Source of the DNA: Nemopilema nomurai
Taxonomy: Eukaryota > Cnidaria > Scyphozoa > Rhizostomeae > Rhizostomatidae
Assembly (NCBI GenBank): GCA_003864495.1
Contig: ML133478.1
Coordinates: 1,819,899 to 1,883,898 of the forward strand
Direction of reading: 5' to 3'
Length of the DNA: 64,000 nt
In this document: in pieces, positions 1 through 10,362 of the stretch
How the letters are laid out: every line of letters starts with the position of its first letter
Position numbering within the stretch: the stretch's first letter is position 1
Made by a program: the position numbers and the translations under genes
The notes under the pieces: generated by a model
What the model was told of the DNA's origin: nothing
Database searches by the model: none
The model's input: only the letters and a program-made list of their open reading frames with translations

Positions 1-45
1 TCGTGTCTCTTCAAATCCAAGATTAAATTTCTTTCAACTTCATCA

Positions 46-220
46 AGTCCGTCATCCTCTTTGAGATTATATGTAAACAAAAGATTGACTACGGAAAAGA
101 TCCTCTTTCAAAAGCTAAGGTATGATTGTGACGTAATTTCATTGAAGGGGATTCATACTATTCGAAAGCTCGAAAGCTCATTGGTTATTGATTCTGAACT
201 TTTCCATTAGCGCAGGAGGC
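46..220 (-). promoter_or_regulatory. very old, diverged promoter module (copy 1)
   Basis: It can be aligned by eye with the A-family module. The landmarks are a CCGTCATCCTC-like segment at the left, TGACGTAA at 129-136 in place of TGACGTCA, an ATTGG CCAAT box near 180, and GCGCAGGAGG where the A family has GCGCATGTGCGG. The CRE palindrome has lost its last two bases of symmetry. The same relic occurs at about 18,925-19,100, 32,785-32,950 and 61,335-61,510, so it predates the superunit duplications. Probably inactive. Confidence 0.55.
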
Positions 221-963
221 AAAAAGTCTTTAGGTGCTCTTTTGTAAAAATATTGTTTGCTTACTTGGCAAGGATTAGAATTCCAACTTATAAAAAGAAG
301 TACATGCTCATCAATTTCGGCCTATAGGCTTATTGCTTGGTTTGTGGAGTTTTATCTTTCGGAAGATATTATACCAGGGGTGTAACAAGAAAAATGTGCA
401 CTATATCAAACATGCACCAAACGTTTTGTGGTTTCCAAATGGCATAGAAAGTCTACCATTTGGAAACTGACTTACTGATGTTGATATTGTTGGGTATTCT
501 ATTTTGTTTAATGTTTTCTTTTTTATTACTTGTAAAGAGAAAACTCATTACTGTTCTGATAGAGGTAAACATAAAAATCAGTTCTAACAACGAAACATGT
601 TTTCAGGTGGTCAGTTAAATTAATAGTGACATGAAATTCTTTAATAAATTTTTTATGCTCTTTTCTCCTTGTTTATGACACAAGAAATAATGTTTGATAT
701 AAGAGCATTTCTACGTGTTTGGAGAAGCGAAATAGTGCTGGAATTGGGCTAGAAAAGCACCACACCTTATGACTTCGAGAAAATTATTACACACTGCGAC
801 ATCTTTGTGCCCTTGAGTATGAACAAAATCTAGTTTGAAATCGCATTTAGCAAATAACTGAAAGAAATTATCAAAATATTTATGTTGTTTGGGTGGTGAT
901 CAAGTAAATAAAATGCTCTTAACAGGAATCATTTGATCAATGCTATCCCTAACTTCATTAAGG

Positions 964-1405
964 TCATTTAACAATGAAAAAGCAATACCCAGTATTCTTA
1001 ATCCTAAGACAGTAATCACATGGGGCAAAACGCGGGTAGCAGTCAACGGCTGTTAGCTGGCATAGACGGTATAGATCATTTGAAATCTTTCCTCCAGATG
1101 TCGGGTGGTTGTTGTGGTACTTGATGCCGTTGGCTCTTGGCCTGCTAATTTGCCTGGGAGACAATGCTCTACTATCTTCTTGGTGAACTTCTTAATGAAT
1201 ATCACCTTGGCTGTTTTAGTTAAAAGTTTCCATTCACACCTAAGGCTTGCTTTATGGAATAGAAGACTTTCAGCTGATAATTTACTATTTTTTCGTAAGA
1301 TATTCTCTCTGCTGCATGCCAATGGTTAGTCTTATGAAATTCGATGTTGGGACTTTTCCAATGTTGAGTCATCGGTTACTGGTAGCTGGATTTCCTTATT
1401 ATGGG
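964..1405 (-). pseudogene. B-type coding relic, copy 1 (family not recognised)
   Basis: The minus strand carries overlapping open frames that look coding but do not form one gene. The longest (1053-1322) includes the segment KFTKKIVEHCLPGKLAGQ. A second frame running to 964 carries a Cys-rich end, DCYPRFAPCDYC. Both frames recur in the copies at 19.8, 33.8 and 62.3 kb, with amino-acid changes but a similar open length. The pattern fits an old exon or transposon ORF broken by frameshifts. It lies downstream, in the minus direction, of the B promoter and first exon, so it may have been a later exon of the same gene. I could not assign a family; a DDE-transposase C-terminus is only a guess. Confidence 0.4.
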
Positions 1406-1736
1406 CTGAAGAATCGTGTGTAATCTTTTGCTATCTAATCATTCGATACGGTGCTGGTTTTTCACAGGATGTCCCATTTATAAGTAGCATTTTTTGTGGT
1501 AAAATTCTTGGAGCCCCATTAACTGTTTGAAAATACTGAATAAAATTCATTGAAAACTGCGTCATTTCTAGTTGACTTCATCAGATTGTACTGTCCCGAA
1601 ATGATTTCAGTCTTTAACCAACTTTGGATCAAAGTTAACTTAGCCTTTTTTCGATAGCATTACCAATAATGCTAACTTCTTTTTACTGATAACTATTTTA
1701 CCGACATGACTGATAACTAAACTCAGTTACACTTAC

Positions 1737-1820
1737 CAGTGACATTCTTTCGCCATCTTTATTGTCTTTCTGGATATCAATTTAAACACAATTCTCTGAG
1801 AGAGACTCTTTTATGGCCAC
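1737..1820 (-). pseudogene. broken ancestral first exon, copy 1
   Basis: Homologous to the intact exon at 20,570-20,659. Read on the minus strand it has 28 codons, including the shared SEN, IDIQ and DG segments, and ends at a good splice donor (GTAAGTG, 1730-1736). Two lesions are visible: the start codon is GTG rather than ATG, and codon 13 is TAA where the 20.6-kb copy has GAA. The donor is intact although the reading frame is not. Confidence 0.55.
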
Positions 1821-1885
1821 GACAATCGTCCATCCTCTTTGAGATTGTTCGAAGACTGTAGTCGGCGTCCGAAAGAATCATACTT

Positions 1886-1977
1886 TAAAAGCCATAAAGT
1901 GATTGTGACGTCAATTGATTGGATGCCGTAAATAGCTGTTGTATGCTGATTGGCTGTTTCTTCTGCGCATGGGCAAA
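1886..1977 (-). promoter_or_regulatory. B promoter module, copy 1 (CRE 1906-1913)
   Basis: On the minus strand, in order: NRF1-like site (plus strand TGCGCATGGGC), two CCAAT boxes (ATTGG on the plus strand), CRE TGACGTCA at 1906-1913, then an A/T-rich TATA-like box (TTTAAAGT). The broken first exon starts about 65 bp beyond. Module spacing matches the A family, but the flanks are clearly diverged. Confidence 0.6.
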
Positions 1978-2259
1978 GGATAAGGAACAGAGGATTTGCT
2001 TATCCTGCTTCTGAAGAAATTAAAAAAGCACGATAATGGATTCCTCATTTGCTTCCATGGAAATTTTGAAGTTCTACCTTTGAATGATCTTGTTACATGA
2101 AGAGCTATACATTTGAAGTTCAGAAAGGCATTCAACTGAGTCGTACTCTTATTATAAGTGACAGTCTGGTTTCAAGTCTCACAGTTTCTTCTCATGGCAT
2201 TCTTTTGCTTGTGTCTTGGATTTGATGGGCATAATCAGACAACGTTGCAGTTAAAAATC

Positions 2260-2830
2260 ATCGAATCAAAACTGTTGATTTGAAAAAGGTAGTTCTGATA
2301 CATACATTACAAACTTTAAAACAACAAGTAGATTAAAATGGATAATCTGTACGACACCTAATTTGAAGATTAATGAGTCGATTTTCTTTTCGATTTGAAA
2401 AGTTTTCTCGTTTAATATATGCAAAATAGTGTTTTGAGAAAATGTTGCTAGGTCAATTTTGTTTAACACTACATTTACCGTATCAATGAAGCATAATTTT
2501 AATGAAACCTTTTTCTTATTCAATACGATTGATGACAAAATGAACACATGCCTTGATGTTGCATATTCATTTTCTGATTTTATGCATATGAAAAAATATA
2601 ATGGTTAAAAATCGAAAGACTATTTTCAAACAAAAATGAAGCTTAAAATGAAAGCATTGTTTTGAACTTACACTTATCAAGAAAATAACGATCTTTATAT
2701 CTTCTTTAATGCCTCCTCATTTGCCATTTTCTCAGTGAGCCTTTTTCATTACCACCACAACCGTCCATCCTCTTCGAGATTGTTGATAGAATAGTGTCTA
2801 GAAGTCTAAATGAATCATCTTTTATGAGCG
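2260..2830 (-). repeat. C-type unit: intron-like part and decayed exon
   Basis: This segment is a diverged version of the A-monomer half that follows the exon. The exon equivalent, at about 2,690-2,770 on the minus strand, has in-frame stops and an ATAAGTG where the B copies have the donor GTAAGTG. A 93-codon open frame on the minus strand (2266-2547) has a related open frame in the copy near 35,345-35,563, but no family is recognised and no conserved start is seen. Treated as repeat, not gene. Confidence 0.5.
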
Positions 2831-2852
2831 GAAGGGTGTTTGTGACGTCAAT
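2820..2852 (-). promoter_or_regulatory. C module, CRE only, copy 1
   Basis: TGACGTCA at 2843-2850 with a CATAAAAG TATA-like box on its minus-strand downstream side. The CCAAT and NRF1-like part of the module is absent: sequence after ATTGATTG switches to C-specific DNA (GCATGCCTGTTAGATTTGGG). The same truncation occurs at 35,850-35,882, so it arose before the two copies separated. Confidence 0.5.
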
Positions 2853-2879
2853 TGATTGAATATAGCATGCCTGTTAGAT

Positions 2880-3566
2880 TTGGGTAGTCTTCTGGATTTC
2901 AGAACCACAAGATTCACAATTGGCAGAACACGTCTAGGATGATAATATGGAGTTATTGTTGATGATCTACTATAAATGAATGAATTTGAGATATAATCCT
3001 TGTAGCGAATCTTTAATGCTTTGTCGACGATCCTTCGACGGTCAGTAAGCAAGAAAGAACACCTTACTTTCCTAATAAGAATTATTATAAGCAGCCATAT
3101 CAGGCTACTATTCATTGCTCTTAAGGCAAGATAAATGTCAGATATCACCTTTTATTTGTTGAAGTTTTTTATTCAGTTGCTGTGAAAATCTGATGATTGA
3201 AAACCTTTAATCTCTTTCTTCTATTATTAATCGAAATCATTGTCAAAATGCAATTGGGAAAGAAAACAGTGAATATGGTAGAGGCATGATCTGTTGTGCC
3301 TTGTCATACAGTTTCTTGTACTTTCTAAATATAAGTATAACTGACATCTTTTCTTTGATGTAATCTTCATGTAATGAGGCTGTGTCTCCATAATAATTAT
3401 GGATATCATCAATGTCCCAATCGATACCTGGTACTTATTTACCCACCGATAGTTTTATGTATTGGGGCCAAATGTTCAGCGTAGCCAGCCAAGAGTCTGT
3501 CGGAATGCTAGGAAGAATATCTGATATTTTCTTCAAAAGTGAATTTTGACTCTTTTGTGTGAAGCA
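2880..3566 (-). pseudogene. C-unit coding relic, copy 1 (family not recognised)
   Basis: From 3566 to 3229 the minus strand reads as one frame of about 112 codons with a single internal stop (TAA at 3435-3437) before the terminal stops. Recognisable pieces include SLLKKISDILPSIP, SWLATLNIWPQYIKLSVGK, VPGIDWDIDDIHNYYG and MPLPYSLFSFPIAF. The second copy (36,259-36,596) has a Tyr codon at that stop, and this copy has Trp codons where the second copy has stops. The two lesion sets are therefore independent and a real ancestral ORF is likely. A further open frame at 2,822-3,148 follows in the minus direction and may be a later part. No family recognised. Confidence 0.55.
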
Positions 3567-3595
3567 CTTCTCTCAAACATGGTTGTAAGGTAGTG

Positions 3596-6500
3596 CATGA
3601 TATAAAAGTCGATTATATGTTTGCATGAAAAAGACATTATTTCCTTAATCTTCTTTCTCGACTTGAAATGTTGCATCGTTGAATAGTATGCCAACAGGTG
3701 ATTTGGATTAATGTTACCGTCTCGTGTTTCTTCATCATTGCAATTTGCATATTAACAAGGCATAATCTGAATGCAAATCTTTTTCTCATTCGAAACGATT
3801 GATGTTAAATAAAAATATACCTTGATGTTAAATATTTATTTTCAATTTTTATGTTTATTACGAAAAGATGATTCAAAGTCAAAAGTCTCTTGTTTAACAG
3901 AAATGAAGCTTAAAATGGAAAATATTGTGTTCAACTTACACTTATCAATGAATTAACGATCTTTTTACCTTCTCAATGTCTCTTCAACTGCCGCTTTCTC
4001 AGTGAGCCATTTTCATTACCACCACAACCGTCCATCCTCTTCGATATTGTTTGTAGAATAATGTCGACGGCCAAAGGAATCGTCTTATACGAGTCGTAAA
4101 GTGATTGTGACGTCAGTTGATTGGATGCCATAAATGGAAGTCGTAAGCTGATTGGTTATTTCTTCTGCGCATGTGCGGAGGGTGAAGAAGGAACAGAGGA
4201 TTTGCTTCTGCTTTATTTGGAGACAATGATAAAAGTCCGTCCGTTAATGGATTTCTCATTTGTTTGCATGGAAATTTTGACGATCTTCTCTTCAGTTATC
4301 TAGTTATATGAAGAGCTGTACATTTGAAGTGTTGGCCGGCATTCAACTGAGTTGTACTCTCAGTATCGTTACCAGCCTTGCTGTGAGAGAAAAATGTCCT
4401 TTTTAATCGTCATTATATTGCTGGTGTGATTGAGTTTTTATTAACATAACCAGATCACGCTGCAGTATGAAATCGTTGAATCAAAACTGTTGGTTTGAAA
4501 AAGGCAGTTGCGAATTATGCACGGAAATGTTTCTTTATAACAAGCCATCACACCCTGTATCAAAATTCTAATAATTTCTCTTAAAGCTGATTGCTTGCTA
4601 AGTAGATGAAATATGAATAATCGTAAGATTTCTCATTTTAGAAATAAATGATAAAAGGTCGATTATCTGTTTGCATGGAAAAGACGTTTTATCCTTAATC
4701 TCCTTTCTCGACTTGAAATGTTACTTTGTTGAATAGTATGCCAACAGGTGATTTTAAAGAATGTTACTGGCTCGAGTTCCTTCATCATTACAATTTGCAT
4801 ATTAACAAAGCATAATCTAAATGCAAACCTTTTTCTCATTCGAGACGATTGGTGTTAAATGAACATATACCTTGATCTTGAATATTAATTTTTATGTTTA
4901 TTACGAAAAAATGATTCAAAGTCGAAAGTCTCTTGTTCAACAGAAATGAAGCTTTAAATGGAAAACATTGCATTCATCCTACACTTATCAATGAATTAAG
5001 GGTCTTTTTACCTTCTTTAATGTCTCTTCAACTGCCGCTTTCTCAGTGAGCCTTTTTCATTACCACCACAACCGTCCATCCTCTTCGATATTATTTGTAG
5101 AATAATGTCGACGTCCAAAGGAATCGTCTTATGTGAGTCGTAAAGTGATTGTGACGTCAGTTGATTGGATGCCATAAATGGTAGTCGTAAGCTGATTGGT
5201 TATTTCTTCTGCGCATGTGCGGACGGTGAAGAAGGAACAGACGATTTGATTCTGCTTTATTTGGAGACAATGATAAAAGTCCGTCCGTTAATGAATTTCT
5301 TATTTGTTTGCATGGAAATTTTGAAGTTCTTCTCTTCAGTTATCTAGTTACACGAAGAGCTGTACATTTGAAGTGCTGGGAGGCATTCAACTGAGTTGTA
5401 CTCTCAGTATCGTTACCAGCCTTGCTGTGAGAGAAAAATGTCCTTTTTAATCGTCATTATATTGCTGGTGTGATTCAGTTCTTATTAACATAACCAGAAC
5501 ATGCTGCAGTATGAAATCGTTGAATCAAAACTGTTGGTTTGAAAAAGCCAGTTGCGATTTATGCACGCAAATGTTTCTATACAACAAGCCATCACACCCT
5601 GTATCAAAACTCTAATAATTTCGTTTAATGCTGATTGCTAGCTAAGTAGATGAAATATGAATAATCGTAAGATTTCTCATTTTAAAAATAAATGATAAAA
5701 AAGTCGATTATCTGTTTGCATGGAAAAGACATTATTTCCTTAATCTCCTTTCTCGACTTGAAATGTTACCTCGTTGAATAGTATGCCAACAGGTGATTTG
5801 AAAGAATGTTACTGGCTCGAGTTTCTTCATTATTACAATTTGCATATTAACAAAGCATTATCTGAATGCAAACCTTTTTCTCATTCGAAACGATTGATGT
5901 TAAATGAACATATACCTTGATGTTGAATATTCATTTTGATGTTTATTACGAAAAAATGATTCAAAGTCGAAAGTCTCTTGTTAAACAGAAATGAAGCTTT
6001 AAATGGAAAATAATGAGTTCAACTTACACTTATGAATTAACGATCTTTTTACCTTCTTAATGTCTCTCCAACTGGCGCTTTCTCAGTAAGCCTTTTTCAT
6101 TACCACCACAACCTTCCATCCTCTTCGAGATTGTTTGTAGAATAATGTCGACGTCCAAAGGAATCGTCTTATATGAGTCGTAAAGTGATTGTGACGTCAG
6201 TTGATTGGATGCCATAAATGGTGGTCGTACGCTGATTGGTTATTTCTTCTGCGCATGTGCGGAGGTTGAAGAAGGATCAGAGGAGTTGCTTCTGCTTTAT
6301 TTGGAGACAATGATAAAAATCCGTCCGTTAATGGATTTCTCATTTGTTTGCATGGAAATTTTGAAGTTCTTCTCTTCAGTTATCTAGTTATATGAAGAGC
6401 TGTACATTTGAAGTGTTGGGAGGCATTCAACTGAGTTGTACTCTCAGTATCGTTACCAGCCTTGCTGTGAGAGAAAAATGTCCTTTTTGATCGTCATTAT

Positions 6501-8345
6501 CTTGCTGGTGTGATTGAGTTCTTACTAACATAACCAGAACACGATGCAGTATGAAATAGTTGAATCAAAACTGTTGGTTTGAGAAAGGAAGATGCTATTT
6601 ATGCAGGGAAATGTTTCTATACAACAAGCCATCACACCCTGTATCAAAATTCTAATAATTTCGCTTAATGCTGATTGCTAGCTAAGTAGATGAAATATGA
6701 ATAATCGTAAGATTTCTCATTTTAAAAAGAAATGATAAAAAAGTCGATTATCTGTTTGCATGGAAAAGACGTTATATCCTTAATCTTCTTTCTCGACTTG
6801 AAATGTTACCTCGTTGAATAGTATGCCAACAGGTGATTTGAAAGAATGTTACTGGCTCGAGTTCCTTCATCATTACAATTTGCATATTAACAAAGCATAA
6901 TCTGAATGCAAACATTTTTCTCATTCGAAACGATTGATGTTAAATGAACATATACCTTGATGTTGAATATTCATTTTATTTTTATGTTTATTCAAAAAAT
7001 ATGATTCAAAGTCGAAAGTCTCTTGTTCAACAGAAATGAAGCTTAAATGGAAAATATTGTGTTCAACTTACACTTATCAATGAATTAACGATCTTTTTAC
7101 CTTCTTTAATGTCTCTTCAACTGCCGCTTTCTCAGTGAGCCTTTTTCATTACCACCACAACCGTCCATCCTCTTCGAGATTGTTTGTAGAATAATGTCGA
7201 CGTCCAAAGGAATCGTCTTTATGAGTCGTAAAGTGATTGTGACGTCAGTTGATTGGATGCCATAAATGGTAGTCGTAAGCTGATTGGTTATTTCTTCTGC
7301 GCATGTGCGGAGGGTGAAGAAGGAACAGAGGATTTGCTTCTGCTTTATTTGGAGACAATGATAAAAGTCCGTCCGTTAATGGATTTCTCATTTGTTTGCA
7401 TGGAAATTTTGAAGTTCTTCTCTTCAGTTATCTAGTTACATGAAGAGCTGTACATTTGAAGTGTTGGGAGGCATTCAACTGAGTTGTACTCTCAGTATCG
7501 TTACCAGCCTTGCTGTGAGAGAAAAATGTCCTTTTTAATCGTCATTATATTGCTGGTGTGATTGAGTTCTTATTAACATAACCAGAACACGATGCAGTAT
7601 GAAATCGTTGAATCAAAACTGTTGGTTTGAAAAAGGCAGTTGCCATTTATGCACGGAAATGTTTCTATACAACAAGCCATCACACCCTGTATCAAAATTC
7701 TAATAATTTCGCTTAATGCTGATTGCTATAAGTAGATGAAATATGAATAATCGTAAGATTTCTCATTTTAAAAATAAATGATAAAAAAGTCGATTATCTG
7801 TTTGCATGGCAAAGACGTTATATCCTTAATCTTCTTTCTCGACTTGAAATGTTACCTCGTTGAATAGTATGCCAACAGGTGATTTGAAAGAATGTTACTG
7901 GCTCGAGTTCCTTCATCATTACAATTTGCATATTAACAAAGCATTATCTGAATGCAAACATTTTTCTCATTCGAAACGATTGATGTTAAATGAACATATA
8001 CCTTGATGTTGAATATTCATTTTGATGTTTATTACGAAAAAATAATTCAAAGTCGAAAGTCTCTTGTTCAACAGAAATGAAGCTTAAAATGGAAAATATT
8101 GTGTTCAACTTACACTTATCAATAAATGAACGATCTTTTTACCTTCTTTAATGTTCTTCAACTGCCGCTTTCTCAGTGAGCCTTTTTCATTACCACCACA
8201 ACCGTCCATCCTCTTCGAGATTGTTTGTAGAATAATGTCGACGTCCAAATGAATCGTCTTGTATGAGTCGTAAAGTGATTGTGACGTCAGTTGATTGGAT
8301 CCTATAAATGGTAGTCGTAAGCTGATTGGTTATTGCTTCTGCGCA
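3596..8345 (-). repeat. array 1: ~1,040-bp A monomers (5 modules)
   Basis: Head-to-tail monomers with CREs at 4108, 5152, 6192, 7240 and 8282 (spacings 1,044, 1,040, 1,048, 1,042). Each carries, on the minus strand, the NRF1-like/CCAAT/CCAAT/CRE/TATA module, a 5' leader, a decayed first exon and an intron-like remainder with an octamer ATTTGCAT. The exon has two in-frame stops and its donor position reads ATAAGTG. The CCATAAATGG segment between CRE and second CCAAT box matches a CArG-box consensus. The unit at 6192 has an unusual tract near 6,575 (TTGAGAAAGGAAGATGC) that recurs only at the right edge of the gap at 28,896. The last module (8282) runs into a D unit. Confidence 0.9.
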
Positions 8346-9990
8346 TGTGCAGCGGGTGAGGAAGATACAAAGGCATTGCTTCTGTTTTATTTAGAGCTAA
8401 TGAGAGAAAAGCCGAGAACCGATTTATTCCAACTTTCCTGATGAGCGAAAAGCTATGGCATTGGTTTGGGATGTGCTCTCAGTATAATTGATAGTCATTT
8501 TTGGAAGCATAAACGTCCTTCTCAGATCATTATGTTGCTGCCGTTGCTGGATTTTCATTAACATAATCATCCTTTAGCATTAAGCTAGATGTCACTGAAC
8601 TAGCACTGTTCTGTTGAAAAAGAACTTCAGATCTACCTATTAAAATTAGGAATAAAAAGCAATAAAGTTCTAGAGGAAACATTGTGGAGACTTCTGTCAA
8701 AGGTGATTGCTTTTATTTTGATGAATTGTGCATATTTGAAACTATTCTCACTTCGAGGGTTCATGGCATGATAGTCGATTACTTGCTTTTATGGGAAACA
8801 TACTAACTCTCCATTGTCCTCCTTTTTCTTGAAAGTTACATGGCTGCATAGTATGAACACTAGTGTTTTCAAAGTATGCTTCTTTTCAACTTTTTCTAAT
8901 GACTTCAACTTGCCTATACCTTTAGCATAACCTCAATGCAAATAATTTCTCATCTGAAAAGATTGATGTCTAAATTATTAAATCCTACTGAGTAAAAGTA
9001 CTTTGGTGTAAAAAACTTCACAATAGCAAGAAAAAGCAGTACTAAATTTTGCGTGCTTAAAATTCTTTTCCTGTAAAGAAAAAAAATGATCTCATTAAGC
9101 ATGCAAAATCCTGTCTAGCGTTTTCCTGCTATTTTGAAATTCTACTGTGCTTTAGCTTTGATCAGGGGCGGATCCAGACGTTAGCAATCTTTGAGCGAAC
9201 ATAAGTCAGATTTTCTCAAACAATTTCCTTTTGCATCAATTAACGTCACCCAATGTCACAAACATTCTTCCTTTTCTCTGGAATTATATCTCAATCTGTT
9301 GCCGCTATTGATGTTGCTTCGTAAGCCAATCCCAGGCAAGTTGAGCTATGCTGAATTTTTTCGCGAGCATAGGTGAAATTTGAACTGTCGAATAAGAAGC
9401 CGACTTGACCTATGCAATTGTTGTAGAAAGTGTCCAATAAAATCCAGTGCAGACTCAAATAGCCAATCAAGATACAAGTTGACCTATGCAATTGTTGTTT
9501 AACTGTCCAATAAACAGATAGACTGACCTATGCAATTGTATTCGCCACCGATGTCACGTTCAATCTTGAAAATGTCAACAATAGCCCTTGCGATTTTCGT
9601 TCTGTGAATGTGACGCATTCTTAACAGAAAACAGGGATCAAAGCCTTGTTAGATTTTAATATATGATTTTAGTGCTGACCACTAGCAAAAATTCTGATCA
9701 TAAATAGTATTCACATAAAGGGGTGTGGCCTACATTTTAGGCAGCCTGAAGGGCGTGGCTCTAAAAAATTTCCCTTCCTTTGCTGTAGTCAGATTTCTCC
9801 CTGAATCCGCCCCTGTTTATGATGAACAATCATCATCTGATCTAACAACTTAGCTAAAAATATAAATGTTGACTTGGTGAAACACGTTACAGAACATTCT
9901 AATAATACGAAAACAGTTCACAGTGACTAATGCCATAAGCGATCTTCTTACCTTCTTGAATGTGTCTTTAACTGGCACTCTCTGACTGAG
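8345..9990 (-). repeat. D-type unit with MITE insertion
   Basis: After the CRE module at 8282 the sequence becomes a diverged monomer: a segment of the TCATTATGTTGCTG kind replaces the A-family TCATTATATTGCTGG, followed by equivalents of the later A landmarks. Without the transposon at 9163-9815 the module-to-module distance (8282 to 10060) is about 1.1 kb, close to the D units at 20,745-21,891 and 29,558-30,584. No gene is seen. It is nearly identical to 53.3-54.4 kb from about 8,835 onward, but less so before that point. Confidence 0.75.
9163..9815. mobile_element. hAT-like MITE, copy 1
   Basis: 653-bp element bounded by imperfect terminal inverted repeats: CAGGGGCGGATCCAG at 9163-9177 and CTGAATCCGCCCCTG at 9801-9815 (one mismatch of 15). 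The termini fit the CAGGG...CCCTG type common in hAT elements. The related D unit near 21,590 lacks the insert, giving an empty site. The 8-bp flanks (GCTTTGAT and TTTATGAT) share 5 of 8 bases, so a target duplication is possible but eroded. The interior has no transposase; it has short direct repeats starting GACCTATGCAATTG at 9407, 9481 and 9525. The two small open frames here (9191-9376 plus, 9291-9491 minus) overlap on opposite strands and are not taken as genes. Confidence 0.7.
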
Positions 9991-10034
9991 CCTTCAAGAT
10001 TGTTTTAAGACTAAAGACGGCGTCGTAAAAATCG

Positions 10035-10362
10035 TCATTTATAAGCCTTGAAGTGATTGTGACGTCAATTGATTGGATGCCGTAAATTGCAGTCGTATGC
10101 TGATTGGTTGTTTCTTCTGCGCATGTGCAAAGGTTAAGGAAGGAACAAAGGATTTGCTTATCCTGATGAAATTAAAAAAGCACGATAATAGATTCATCAT
10201 TTGCTTGCAAGGTAATTTTGAATTCTTCTTTTGAATGATCATGTTACATGAAGAGCTATACATTTGAAGTTTTCAATCAGAGAGGCATTCATCTGATTCG
10301 CACTCACAGTATAGGTTACAGTCTGGTTTTTAGTTTTAAAGTTCCTTCTCAAGGCATTCCTT
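10035..10362 (-). promoter_or_regulatory. B-like module and remnant (CRE 10060-10067)
   Basis: CRE TGACGTCA at 10060-10067 with a TATAAA-type box on the minus-strand side (plus TTTATAAG), two CCAAT boxes and NRF1-like TGCGCATGTGC. The leader and exon side is truncated: sequence jumps from a GACTGAGCC exon end straight to TTCAAGATTG, so most of the exon is gone. On the other side the B-type flank ends near 10,362, where A-family sequence begins. Confidence 0.6.

Larger units (their letters stand above)
1..2830 (-). repeat. B-type superunit, copy 1
   Basis: First of four related superunits; the others are at 18,880-20,860, 32,730-35,830 and 61,290-63,270. Read on the minus strand the order is promoter module (CRE 1906-1913), first exon (1737-1820), coding relic (about 1,400 down to 964), about 700 bp without recognisable content, then a very old module at 46-220. 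Copy 1 is closest to the copy at 32.7 kb. The part at 2,100-2,830 resembles the intron-like part of the A monomers (for example the octamer-containing and TTCGAAACGATTGATG-like segments). No intact gene is seen. Confidence 0.8.

Noticed and set aside
4121..4303. Recurrent 60-codon plus-strand ORF in about 16 monomers (LDAINGSRKLIGYFFCAC...)
   Set aside because: It begins at TTG directly after an in-frame TGA, with no ATG near its start; it runs through the CCAAT and NRF1-like sites. Many sister monomers break it by single-base indels or fuse it to other sequence. Its recurrence follows from repeat copying.
9191..9491. Two small ORFs inside the MITE
   Set aside because: Overlapping on opposite strands, no recognisable domain, and the two loci are identical by duplication, so repetition gives no support.
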